Positions 45,496-53,850 of a DNA stretch of 64,000 bases are shown piece after piece. Both the position numbers and the translations under genes were made by a program. Every line of letters begins with the position of its first letter. Position 1 is the stretch's first letter. Source of the stretch: Clostridiales bacterium (GTDB lineage: Bacteria; Bacillota; Clostridia; Christensenellales; Pumilibacteraceae). The stretch spans positions 1-64,000 of the forward strand of contig JAIDCZ010000028.1 in assembly GCA_029055565.1 (NCBI GenBank), given 5' to 3'. The notes under the pieces are model-generated. The model worked only from the letters and a program-made list of their open reading frames with translations. It was not told where the DNA came from and made no database searches.

Positions 45496-46488
45496 TTAAA
45501 TTGGTGCGTAAAGGGGCAATCCCGCCGTTTCGTCCAGTCCGAACATTATGTTCATGTTCTGCACGGCTTGGCCGGCCGCGCCCTTTAGCAGATTGTCGAT
45601 TACCGATATAATTATGCCGCGGTTGCCGTCGAACCGACAGCCGAACATGCAACGGTTGGTGTGCGACACGAACGCTATTTCGGGCAAGGCGTCGACGTAG
45701 TTGACGAACGGCTCGCCGTCGTACGCCGTTTTAAGCGCGTTTAGCGCGGCCTCGGGATCTTTCGCGTCAAAGTATATAGTGGAAAGTATGCCGCGCTTGA
45801 TCGGCAAAAGGTGTGGAGTGAACAGCAGCTTTTGACCGAGCTTTTCGGCCATTTCGGGCGCGTGACGGTGGGTGAATAGGCCGTAGGCTTTAAAGTTCTC
45901 GTCCAGTGTGCAGTATGCGTACGCTTCGTCCGCTTTTCTGCCAGCGCCGCTAACGCCGCTCTTGCTGTCCGCTATTATATCGGAAACCTTCGTGGCCTTG
46001 GTTATGGCGAGCATTGGCAAGAGCACGCTCGTTACGTAGCAACCGGGATTGGCTACCAGCTTGGCCGATTTAATCTTATCGCGGTTGACCTCGCACAGTC
46101 CGTACACGGCCAGCTTGTTAAGGTCGGGGCGGGGATGAGTAACGCCGTACGTGCGTTCGTATACCGAAATATCCTCGAACCTATAGTCGGCGGATAGGTC
46201 GATAACGCGCACGCCGGCGTCCATAAGTTCGCCTACGAGCGCCGCGCCCGCCGTTTGCGGTAGCGCGGTAAAAACTACGTCGCAGCTTTTAAGCGCGGGG
46301 TCGGTCGAATCGGTAAACTCCAAATCGCAAGGCAGAGCGGGGAATGCCGAGGCTACCTTTTTGCCGAGCTGGGCGCGGCTGGTAACCACGCTGAGCTGAG
46401 CGGCGGGGTGCTCGGCAATCAGCCTAAGCACTTCCGCGCCGGCGTAGCCGTTGGCGCCTACTATACCTACTTTAATCTTTTTGCTCAT
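45496..46488 (-). CDS. argC: N-acetyl-gamma-glutamyl-phosphate reductase
   Basis: ArgC reduces N-acetylglutamyl phosphate with NADPH. The protein has 330 residues when started at 46488, giving KIKVGIVGANGYAGAEV, the usual start with its NADP-binding loop. The catalytic Cys is in ANPGCYVTSVLLPML near residue 140. The open frame extends upstream, but that part contains the promoter and is rejected. GGGGACT is a modest Shine-Dalgarno sequence. It is the first gene of the arg operon. Confidence 0.93.
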   Translation of the reverse strand: MSKKIKVGIVGANGYAGAEVLRLIAEHPAAQLSVVTSRAQLGKKVASAFPALPCDLEFTDSTDPALKSCDVVFTALPQTAGAALVGELMDAGVRVIDLSADYRFEDISVYERTYGVTHPRPDLNKLAVYGLCEVNRDKIKSAKLVANPGCYVTSVLLPMLAITKATKVSDIIADSKSGVSGAGRKADEAYAYCTLDENFKAYGLFTHRHAPEMAEKLGQKLLFTPHLLPIKRGILSTIYFDAKDPEAALNALKTAYDGEPFVNYVDALPEIAFVSHTNRCMFGCRFDGNRGIIISVIDNLLKGAAGQAVQNMNIMFGLDETAGLPLYAPI

Positions 46489-46516
46489 AGTCAGTCCCCA
46501 AAAAAATATCGTGTAT

Positions 46517-46545
46517 ATTATATAACATACAAACGAAAAAGGCAA
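46517..46545 (-). promoter_or_regulatory. Promoter of argCBD
   Basis: On the minus strand TTGCCT (46545-46540), 17 bp, TATAAT (46522-46517). The leader is only about 23 bases. No attenuator fits. Confidence 0.7.
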
Positions 46546-46583
46546 CCGAAAATTATAAGCCAAATCATATTGCAAAAAAATGC

Positions 46584-46612
46584 TTGACAAATAACTGTAA
46601 GTGTTGTAAAAT
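46584..46612 (+). promoter_or_regulatory. Promoter of tRNA-Leu
   Basis: TTGACA (46584-46589), 17 bp, TAAAAT (46607-46612). The tRNA begins 12 bases on. Confidence 0.75.
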
Positions 46613-46623
46613 AACTATGCTTT

Positions 46624-46711
46624 GCCGGTGTGGTGGAATTGGCAGACGCGCCGGACTCAAAATCCGGTGGGCTAATAACCCGTATCGGTTCGACTCCGAT
46701 CACCGGCACCA
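46624..46711 (+). tRNA. tRNA-Leu, anticodon CAA
   Basis: The 88-base cloverleaf has acceptor stem GCCGGTG with CACCGGC. The anticodon stem CCGGA/TCCGG holds loop CTCAAAA, so the anticodon is CAA (46658-46660), reading UUG. A long variable arm (GGGCTAATAACCC) marks a leucine tRNA. The T arm contains GGTTCGA, and the 3' CCA is encoded. Confidence 0.97.
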
Positions 46712-46714
46712 CAA

Positions 46715-46744
46715 GCAAAAAAGAGCCTATTAGGCTCTTTTTTG
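46715..46744 (+). terminator. Terminator of tRNA-Leu
   Basis: The stem GCAAAAAAGAGCCTA pairs with AGGCTCTTTTTTGC with a tiny loop; the T-run is part of the stem. Confidence 0.9.
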
Positions 46745-46793
46745 CTTTGTATTTGTAAAATTAAACTTTGCCGATAGTCAATATATAAATTTT

Positions 46794-47024
46794 TTAGTCG
46801 TTATCGTCGGGTTCGGATTTGGTTTTGTACAGAACCTCTTGGGTGAGCTGGAGCTGCATAAGTTCGGCAAGATCCTCGTTTTGGCCGTATGCGCCCATGG
46901 AGGACGATACGGCAAGTGCTTCGTACGCTATTTCAGCGTCGCGCTTGGCCGCTCGTGCTTGGCCGGCTTCGTCCTCGGCGCGCGCAGCTGCGTTTATCGT
47001 ATCCTTGTAGTCGTGTTTGTCCAT
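46794..47024 (-). CDS. Small orphan protein with sigma-G-like promoter
   Basis: The 76-residue protein is hydrophilic, rich in Ala, Glu and Asp, and mostly helical by eye. It has no signal peptide or membrane segment, and ends in the acidic EPDDND. It does not show the SASP patterns I know or a GPR cleavage-type site. Its ATG lies 5 bases beyond a -10 that fits sigma-G perfectly, with no Shine-Dalgarno sequence, so it may be translated from a leaderless forespore transcript. It lies 36 bases behind the WYL gene on the same strand. Coding status is likely but not proven. Confidence 0.6.
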   Translation of the reverse strand: MDKHDYKDTINAAARAEDEAGQARAAKRDAEIAYEALAVSSSMGAYGQNEDLAELMQLQLTQEVLYKTKSEPDDND

Positions 47025-47029
47025 ACGTA

Positions 47030-47059
47030 TAGTATGGGCAGTGGGGCGGCGTTGTATGC
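47030..47059 (-). promoter_or_regulatory. Sigma-G-like promoter of the small orphan gene
   Basis: On the minus strand GCATA (47059-47055), 18 bp and CATACTA (47036-47030). Sequence and spacing both equal the Bacillus sigma-G consensus GHATR-N18-CATNHTA. Confidence 0.6.
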
Positions 47060-47060
47060 G

Positions 47061-47987
47061 CTAATCGTCGTACAGCTTGGTCATGCGTATTGCTTCGTCG
47101 CGCAGTGCGTCGCGTATGTCGGTGGGTTGCAGTACCTTGATTGACGAGCCGTAGGTGAGTAGGCGCTTTATCAGCGCGTCGTTCATTGGTACTTCGGCGT
47201 GCGCCACGAGCTTGGTGCCGCGTTCGGTTACCGCTTGCATGCCAAGCCAGTCGACGACGCTTTCCCGTACCGCGGAAAAGAATTCAAATTCCAAATCGAC
47301 GTATATTTCGTTGTAAAATTCCAGCTCCAATTTTTCTATCAGCTTGCTTTCCAGCTTGACGAAGCGCTTGCTGGTTTTTCTTAAGTCGCTTATTCTCGTC
47401 AGCTTGAACAAGCGGAAGTCGCCGCGTAGCCTACACATAGCGTAGATATACCACGCGCCGGCTTTGAATACCAGCGTGTACGGCTCGATAGTGCGGTAGG
47501 ACACGGCGCCGCGCGCGTCGGTGTACTTTATGTCGGTGGCGCGCGTTTGCTCAATCGATTCGGACAGAATTTTTATTTTGGACTTTATTTCGGCGGCTTG
47601 GCAGTCGTCGTAGTCTATGTACAGATTGTCTTGTTTGACGACGTATCTGTCTTGCGCACGCACGGCGTCCACGGCGTTAAGTTTTTCGATAAGCGCGAGG
47701 TTTACCTTGTCGTCGTACTGCCGTGCGGTTTTGCTAAGTGCGTCTTTTATGCGCAGTGATTCCGCCTCGGTAATTACCGATTTGTCCACCACGTAATCGT
47801 CGGCGAGCGAGTACCCGCCGTGGTGACCGGACGTGGAAATAATGGGTATGCCCGCGTCGATAAGCTCGGTTATATACCGCGACACGGTGCGTTTGCTCAC
47901 CGAAAACCGCTCGGCAAGATAGTCGCGCGAAACCCTGCGTTTGGCGAGCAAAATCATTAGTATAGCAAAAATCGTCGATTGCGACAT
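47061..47987 (-). CDS. WYL-domain transcriptional regulator
   Basis: The 308-residue protein has an N-terminal winged helix (RRVSRDYLAERFSVSKRTVS, about residues 13-32) and a WYL domain. The WYL-type core follows IEPYTLVFKAGAWYIYAMC near 185. WYL regulators sense nucleic acids or nucleotides in phage defence and stress, and others control metabolism. Start 47987 (MSQSTIF) is chosen because AAAGGA lies upstream, while the earlier ATG at 48011 lies about where transcription begins. The promoter is close to consensus. It diverges from the M28-like gene. Confidence 0.88.
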   Translation of the reverse strand: MSQSTIFAILMILLAKRRVSRDYLAERFSVSKRTVSRYITELIDAGIPIISTSGHHGGYSLADDYVVDKSVITEAESLRIKDALSKTARQYDDKVNLALIEKLNAVDAVRAQDRYVVKQDNLYIDYDDCQAAEIKSKIKILSESIEQTRATDIKYTDARGAVSYRTIEPYTLVFKAGAWYIYAMCRLRGDFRLFKLTRISDLRKTSKRFVKLESKLIEKLELEFYNEIYVDLEFEFFSAVRESVVDWLGMQAVTERGTKLVAHAEVPMNDALIKRLLTYGSSIKVLQPTDIRDALRDEAIRMTKLYDD

Positions 47988-48012
47988 ACCGTATATATCC
48001 TTTCCAATCATA

Positions 48013-48041
48013 AGTATAGGATAAAAAAGGGGTAGTGTCAA
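48013..48041 (-). promoter_or_regulatory. Promoter of the WYL regulator
   Basis: On the minus strand TTGACA (48041-48036), 17 bp, TATACT (48018-48013). The predicted start point is about 20 bases before the chosen ATG. Confidence 0.75.
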
Positions 48042-48135
48042 GACAAAAATTTTTAAAAATGCCGCTAATTTAATTGTAATAATCTTTTGATTATGCTAAA
48101 ATGGGAGTATAACTATAATTGTATTCGGAGAAGCA

Positions 48136-51042
48136 ATGGATAACGAAGAAAACGTAGTCGAACAAGAGCAGACGTCCGTAACGGACGGCGCGGCTCAAAC
48201 TGCGGAAAGCGAAAGCGCGCCTCAAACGGAAACGCCCGCTACCGAGCAATTGACCGAAGCGGAACAGCCTACCCAAGCTGACGAGCAAGCTGAAGTGGGG
48301 GAACCTAAGGCGGAAGATTCGGCAGTAGAGGAAAAACCGCAAGCCGACAAAAAGCCGGACAAGGTTAAAAAAGAAAAACCGCAAAAGCCGACCGTCAAAA
48401 AGACTGCCGAGCAAAAGACTAAGCTGTTTAGGGTAATATACTATCCGGTTATAGCTGTGTTCGTATTGCTTATGCTCATCTTTTCGGCGCTGGACGGCGT
48501 TACCGGTTACAGCCCCTCGGCGTACGGCGACAAGTACTACACGGCGGTAAACAAGCACGTTAAGCAGTTGTCGGTAGTCCGTTCGGCCATGGCGGCGGAC
48601 GGCGACGGCGGCGTTGATTATGCGCGCAATTATATAGTCGGCACGCTGACTGCCGGCGGATTTACCGAGGTTGCGGAAAGCAAGACCGATCGCGACGAGG
48701 ACGGCAAGGATGACGAGCGTCAGACCACCGTTACCGACTGGGCCAAAGACGGCACGACGAAAAAGGCGACCGTTACCGTGCAGACATCTAAGCTTGACGC
48801 GGATTTGCAAGACGAGCTTGGACTTGCCGAACATTTGGTTGGTAAAAATATATCCAACGTTATAGCGGCTATTCCGTCTAACAACGCCAAGGCGGGCGCT
48901 GTGGTTATTACCGTGCGCTACGACGGACGTTCCGATACGACCGGTGCGGCGAGTGCTGCGTTCGTTGCCAACGCAATGCAGTCGCTTATAGAAGCCAACA
49001 AAATGGGCGCTAAGCTTAAAAACGATATTATAGTAGTATTTACCGAGGACTTGGATTACTCCTACGGCGCGTACGCGTTCTTTAACCTTTTCGAGGGTTT
49101 GGACGGGGTAGTGGCTCGCGCCAAGGCGGGCGTAAACCTCGAAGCGTACGGCAACGGCGGCACGCTGGCGCTTACCGACGCGTCAAATGCCGGACTCGAT
49201 TATATTTACGCGTATACCAAGGTTGCGGACAACGCGCTTAATTTGTCCGTTATTCCTTCGACCTTGCCCGACGAATTGAAAAACCGCGACGCGGTTAAGG
49301 CGTTCGGCAAGATTCCCGCAGTGCAAGTTGCCGTCGTCGGCGGACTTGACTCTGCGCAATCGTCGCTTGACAATGCGGACGAGCTTTCGCAGTCCGTAGT
49401 AAAACAGCAAGCGCGGTTCGTTAAGGACTATATACAAGCGTTTGGCGCCGATACAGAAACCTACGGCGCAAAGGGCGACGATAACACTGCGTACTTCTCG
49501 TACCTCGACGGCGGCACCGTTGCGTACACCGCAACCGCATCGTACGTGGTGGGTGCGCTTATCTTGGCGGTAGCGGCGGCGGTCGTTATTACTATGATAT
49601 TCAAAAAGACCTTCTCGCTTAAGAATATGTTTATAGCGCTGGGCGTACAACTACTCGTTATTATTGCTACGCTTGCGGCTATGGTTGCGGCGTACTTCCT
49701 CGTAACGCTTATGCTTACCGGTTTCGGCGTACTGCCGTTGCAAGCGATTACGCACTTGCATTACAGCAACGCCGGCATAATAATTGCCGCTATGCTTATT
49801 ACGCTTGCCGCATCGTTCGGCTTTACCACGCTGTTCAAAAAGCTGTTTAGGGTTACTTCGTCCGACACAGTGCGCGGCACGGCAATGCTGTTCGGCCTTG
49901 CCGGCGCGGTTATGAGCTTTGCTTGCCCCGCGTATTCGTATATCACGTCTTGGCTCGGCCTTGCGTTGCTTGCCGTGCTGTTGACGTCGGTATGCTTGCA
50001 CAAAAAGTTCAAGGCCAAGTTCGGCTTCGGTATGGACAGACTGTACTTGTTCGTAATACCGGTAGTGCTGTGCTTGCCTCTCGTCATGCCTACTATAACG
50101 GCGCTTGCGGGTATGCTTCCGCTCGTGCTGTTGCCGGTGCTGTTTACGCTGTTTACGGCGATGCTCGGCGTAGGCGTTCCGTACTTGGATCGCACTCAGC
50201 CCATACTTGACAAGGTAGCCAAAAAACTGCCTATGCGCACGATTAGGGTAGAGCGAGTAGTGACCGAAAAGATTGAGGACCGCGCCAAAAAAGGCAAGTT
50301 TACCGAACGAACCTTTAAGCGCGTCGAAAAGGAAAAGGTTGCCGTCAATTACAAAAACTACTTCGGCATTTCCGTCGCCGTAGTGCTCGGCATAATTATA
50401 GCGCTGTTCTCCGGCGGCTTTGGCGTAAACTTCGACAAAACGCTGACCAACTACTTTACCTACGACAACGCTATCTACAACGACTCTATAGTGTACGAGC
50501 TGACAGATGGCGACGCACAAAAGATTGTGGTAGGCGACTTGATGGCGTATAAGTTTATACGCTACCATGTAGGCGACCTCGAATGGGACGGCGAAGGCAA
50601 CAGATACAGCAAGACCGTAAACTACAATATCAACGAAATTATCGCGCGCGAGCCGGCCATATCCAAGGACGGCAACACGTACACCGTAACCACGTTTGAC
50701 GGCGGCAATTCCAACGTAGTAATAACCATTCCGTCGGCGCGGTCTATCACTCGCATAACCGTCAAGGAATATTCCAAGACCAACGGCGACTACGAGGGTT
50801 ACGTGTACGACTACGAAAATTGCGACCAAATTACGCTTCGCTTGCCGTACGGCTTCGACTCCGTGTTCACGCTGGAGGTAGAGGGCGGCACGCTTAGCAA
50901 GGTATCGTACGAGGAGTACAGAACGGTAACCGATGGCGACACTTTGCTCGACGCAGTAGACGAATGGAACTTGGTTAAGGGCGACGCCGATATGCGCGGT
51001 TTACGTGCCGGAATAGTGATTAAGCGCACGCTCAGCGTATAA
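48136..51042 (+). CDS. Large membrane protein with degenerate M28-like peptidase domain
   Basis: The 968-residue protein begins with an acidic, Glu/Gln/Ala-rich cytoplasmic region (1-95), then a membrane segment (about 100-118). The next domain (about 125-445) follows the M28 peptidase pattern: VITVRYDGRSDTTGAASAAF near 256 stands for the HYDS and GADDN region, FTEDLDYSYGAYAFF near 302 for the DGEE region, and NLEAYGNGGTL near 333 for the NLE region. The metal-binding His and Asp are replaced. About eight membrane segments (460-725) follow. One more segment (about 745) and a soluble C-terminal domain end the chain. This plan recalls the Fxna/ERMP1 type of membrane M28 protein. GGAGAAG precedes the ATG. 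It is probably catalytically dead. Confidence 0.65.
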   Translation: MDNEENVVEQEQTSVTDGAAQTAESESAPQTETPATEQLTEAEQPTQADEQAEVGEPKAEDSAVEEKPQADKKPDKVKKEKPQKPTVKKTAEQKTKLFRVIYYPVIAVFVLLMLIFSALDGVTGYSPSAYGDKYYTAVNKHVKQLSVVRSAMAADGDGGVDYARNYIVGTLTAGGFTEVAESKTDRDEDGKDDERQTTVTDWAKDGTTKKATVTVQTSKLDADLQDELGLAEHLVGKNISNVIAAIPSNNAKAGAVVITVRYDGRSDTTGAASAAFVANAMQSLIEANKMGAKLKNDIIVVFTEDLDYSYGAYAFFNLFEGLDGVVARAKAGVNLEAYGNGGTLALTDASNAGLDYIYAYTKVADNALNLSVIPSTLPDELKNRDAVKAFGKIPAVQVAVVGGLDSAQSSLDNADELSQSVVKQQARFVKDYIQAFGADTETYGAKGDDNTAYFSYLDGGTVAYTATASYVVGALILAVAAAVVITMIFKKTFSLKNMFIALGVQLLVIIATLAAMVAAYFLVTLMLTGFGVLPLQAITHLHYSNAGIIIAAMLITLAASFGFTTLFKKLFRVTSSDTVRGTAMLFGLAGAVMSFACPAYSYITSWLGLALLAVLLTSVCLHKKFKAKFGFGMDRLYLFVIPVVLCLPLVMPTITALAGMLPLVLLPVLFTLFTAMLGVGVPYLDRTQPILDKVAKKLPMRTIRVERVVTEKIEDRAKKGKFTERTFKRVEKEKVAVNYKNYFGISVAVVLGIIIALFSGGFGVNFDKTLTNYFTYDNAIYNDSIVYELTDGDAQKIVVGDLMAYKFIRYHVGDLEWDGEGNRYSKTVNYNINEIIAREPAISKDGNTYTVTTFDGGNSNVVITIPSARSITRITVKEYSKTNGDYEGYVYDYENCDQITLRLPYGFDSVFTLEVEGGTLSKVSYEEYRTVTDGDTLLDAVDEWNLVKGDADMRGLRAGIVIKRTLSV

Positions 51043-51071
51043 CGATACCAACCGAAATAACTTGCAAAATG

Positions 51072-51095
51072 CCGCACGGTGACGTGCGGTTTTTT
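51072..51095 (+). terminator. Terminator after the M28-like gene
   Basis: Stem CCGCACG (51072-51078) with CGTGCGG (51083-51089), a GTGA loop and TTTTTT after it. Confidence 0.9.
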
Positions 51096-51267
51096 GTATT
51101 TAAAGCGCTGTTTTATCGACTGCACAAGTGATATTCATGTGCATAAAAAGCCGCGCATTTCCGGCCTATAATTTTTGCCTTGGTCATGTTTCGGGCCGTT
51201 TAGGGCAAAAAACGGCTGATTTTTTGCGTTTATTTGCAATTTGGGCCATAAAAAGGTTGTCGAATAG

Positions 51268-51297
51268 TAGACAAACGCGAGAAAAAAATGCTATAAT
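51268..51297 (+). promoter_or_regulatory. Promoter of the GH95-like gene
   Basis: TAGACA (51268-51273), 18 bp, TATAAT (51292-51297). A small inverted repeat TTGTC-N8-GACAA covers the -35 region and could be an operator. Confidence 0.65.
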
Positions 51298-51330
51298 CTA
51301 CCGGTAGAGATTAAGCGGAGGAATAAGAAA

Positions 51331-53760
51331 ATGGCAGTAGCACGCAAGCCTAAAAACACGTTAAAATTTTCACAGCCGTCGTCGTGGTGGGGTAGTCGGT
51401 GGCGCGAGGGGTTGCCTATCGGCAACGGCGTTATCGGCGCCGATTGTTACGGCGGCGCGGCGTCCGACGTGCTTATGATTACGCACGCTGATTTGTGGTG
51501 GCAGGGCAAGGACTCTGCTCTTCAAGACGTGTCCGACAAAGTGCCTACCGTCCGCAAAAAGATTGCCGAGGGCGATTTTTTGGGCGCAGAGAAAATTCTT
51601 TCCACCGAGCTTATTCGCAAAGGCTACAGACCGCAGCTTTCCTACCCGTTGCCGCTTTGCGATTTCGTAATAGATATGAAGGTAGACAAGGGCGCAAAGG
51701 AGTATTCCCGCACGCTCGATTTGGAGAGCGCAGAAGCTTCCGTGTCCTTTAAGGACGGCGGCACTCGCTTCGAGCGCAACGCGTTCGTGTCACGCGCACG
51801 CGACGTTATAGTGTACGAAATTACCCGCGTCGGCCAAAAGAACATTGACGCCAGCTTTAAGTTTGCACTGCACGACAAGTTTAACGCACGTACGCAAGTA
51901 GCAGTTTCCGCAACGCCCGAAAACGTTACCGGCAAGTGCGAAAACTACTGGCTGTATTTTTCGGCGCGCTCGTCGACCGGCGCAGACTTCGGCGCAGTGG
52001 CCAAAATCAACTTTTTTGCCGGCAAGCAAGAGATAGTAGGCGACAGCATAGTCGTTACCGGCGCAGAAAAAATTCTCGTCATAATCAAGCCGTTTATAGA
52101 AGCACAGCGCGACAAGGCGTGGAAGGACTGCAAGGCGTCCATAATGGAAATTAAGCTCCCTTACGACAAGCTGTTGAAGGAGCATCAGACCTTGCACCAA
52201 AAGCTGTTCTTTTCCGCAGAGGTTGACTTTAACGCCGAGCAAGGCGCGCGCGACGCGTTTGTGGACGGCGCCATTGCCGAGGCGGTGCAAACCGGCGACA
52301 CAAATGCCGCGCTGTTTGAAAAACTGTGGGCGTACGGCAGATACCTTATGATTACCGGCTCCAAGCCCGAGGGCAGACCTTTTGCGCCGTACGGACTGTG
52401 GTGCGGCGACTACAAGGCCGAAAATGCGCAAATCAACGCCGCCGGCAATCTGCAAGCTGTGTACGATATGACGCAGGCGGGCAACCTTAACGATTACGCC
52501 GAAAGCGTGTTCCACTTGTACGAATCTGTTATGCAACAGCTCAAGCTTAACGCGTCCCGCCTTTACGGTTGCCGCGGCATATTCGTGCCGTACACGATGT
52601 CGCCGTCTACCGGTTACCTCGGTGATATAACCGACGCTATGATTCACTTTACCGGCGTGGCGGGCTGGTTGGGCAATTTGTTCTACGACTACTCGTTGTA
52701 CACCAACGACCAAAAGTTCCTTAAGACGCGTGCGTTGCCGTTTATGAAGGAAGCGGCAACATTCTACGAGGAGTTTTTCAAGCTCGTAGACTTAAAGTAC
52801 TACGAATCTACACCGTCGTATTCTCCGTTCACGACGGCGGGAAACCTTACAAATACCGAAAACAAATCGAGCGCTTTGGCGTCGGCTGTCGCTACGGCAG
52901 AGGAGCACGCTATTGCCGCCAATGCAACCGTGGACTTTGCCATTGCAAGGAGCTTGCTTACCAACCTTATAGAGGGTAGCAAAGCCGCGGGTATGAACAA
53001 GGCAGAGGTAATCAAGTGGGAGGATATGCTCAAAAAGATGCCGCCGTACAAGTTCAACAACGACGGCACGGTTAGCGAGTACATTGACGAGCGTTGCACC
53101 GACAATCCGTGCGCACCGTCGTTGGCGATGTTCTATCCGGTTTATCCCGACTACCGCAGTCGCGACAATATAGAGCTTAACAAGAGCTACGCCGCTACCG
53201 CAAAAAAGAAGAGCGTTACCGCGCGTGAAAATATGAGCGCGGACGTTTTGGCGGGGTATGCGCAAGTGTTTGCGAGGCTGGGCGACGGCGATCAACTTTA
53301 CGACCAAATAAACGCGCTCGTGCGCGGAATGGCTATGAACAACCTTACGTTCGCCGCCGACGATTGGCGCGGTATGGGTAGCGGCAAGCACGGCTTGTGG
53401 GCGCAACCGGTTCCGTACGTAAACGTTATGGTAGCGGGCGCGTTGCAAGAAGCGCTCGTTCAGTCCACACCTACGCTTATACACTTACTGCCCGCAGTGC
53501 CCGCCGAACTTAATAAGGGCGCGCTTACCGGCTTCCAGACCAGAGCGGGCGTAGAGGTGGCTATGGAATGGGATATACCGCGCGGCAATCTTAGCGTTAA
53601 GCTCAAGGCCAAACGCGCCGTGACGATAGACGTACAACTGCCCAAAACGGCAAAGCCGCCCAAAAAGGTGGACGCGCAAAAGTTTGACGACCTTCGCGGC
53701 TTGCTTATCGGACTTAAGCTTGCGGCAAACAAAGTGGTACAGTTGGATATCAAATTCTGA
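51331..53760 (+). CDS. Glycoside hydrolase family 95-like protein, catalytic motifs altered
   Basis: The 809-residue protein has no signal peptide, so it should act in the cytoplasm. The N-terminal domain matches GH95 (alpha-L-fucosidase type): WREGLPIGNGVIGADCYGG near residue 27, then ADLWWQGKD. The C-terminal pattern THLLPAVP-type reads LIHLLPAVPAEL near 715, followed by LTGFQTRAGVEVAMEW. Where GH95 enzymes carry a catalytic Glu after Ser-Pro, this protein reads TPSYSPFTT (about 492), and the usual Asp near the C-terminal Gln-Ile-Asp-Gly-Asn motif is not seen. The asparagine region QINAAGNLQAVYD (about 366) is only partly kept. Its substrate may differ from fucosides. GGAGGAA precedes the ATG. 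Confidence 0.7.
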   Translation: MAVARKPKNTLKFSQPSSWWGSRWREGLPIGNGVIGADCYGGAASDVLMITHADLWWQGKDSALQDVSDKVPTVRKKIAEGDFLGAEKILSTELIRKGYRPQLSYPLPLCDFVIDMKVDKGAKEYSRTLDLESAEASVSFKDGGTRFERNAFVSRARDVIVYEITRVGQKNIDASFKFALHDKFNARTQVAVSATPENVTGKCENYWLYFSARSSTGADFGAVAKINFFAGKQEIVGDSIVVTGAEKILVIIKPFIEAQRDKAWKDCKASIMEIKLPYDKLLKEHQTLHQKLFFSAEVDFNAEQGARDAFVDGAIAEAVQTGDTNAALFEKLWAYGRYLMITGSKPEGRPFAPYGLWCGDYKAENAQINAAGNLQAVYDMTQAGNLNDYAESVFHLYESVMQQLKLNASRLYGCRGIFVPYTMSPSTGYLGDITDAMIHFTGVAGWLGNLFYDYSLYTNDQKFLKTRALPFMKEAATFYEEFFKLVDLKYYESTPSYSPFTTAGNLTNTENKSSALASAVATAEEHAIAANATVDFAIARSLLTNLIEGSKAAGMNKAEVIKWEDMLKKMPPYKFNNDGTVSEYIDERCTDNPCAPSLAMFYPVYPDYRSRDNIELNKSYAATAKKKSVTARENMSADVLAGYAQVFARLGDGDQLYDQINALVRGMAMNNLTFAADDWRGMGSGKHGLWAQPVPYVNVMVAGALQEALVQSTPTLIHLLPAVPAELNKGALTGFQTRAGVEVAMEWDIPRGNLSVKLKAKRAVTIDVQLPKTAKPPKKVDAQKFDDLRGLLIGLKLAANKVVQLDIKF

Positions 53761-53773
53761 TATAACGGTAAAT

Positions 53774-53809
53774 AAAAACACGGACGGCATAACACAGTCC
53801 GTGTTTTTT
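53774..53809. terminator. Bidirectional terminator between the GH95-like gene and dapB
   Basis: AAAAACACGGAC pairs with GTCCGTGTTTTT around an 11-base loop; T runs lie on both strands. Confidence 0.9.
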
Positions 53810-53850
53810 CGTGTATTGGTTTCACGTCGTAAATTCACGTATCTACCGAA

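Noticed and set aside
49651..50829. Minus-strand frame of 392 codons inside the M28-like gene
   Set aside because: It is His/Arg/Tyr-rich antisense of a membrane protein and lacks a ribosome site.
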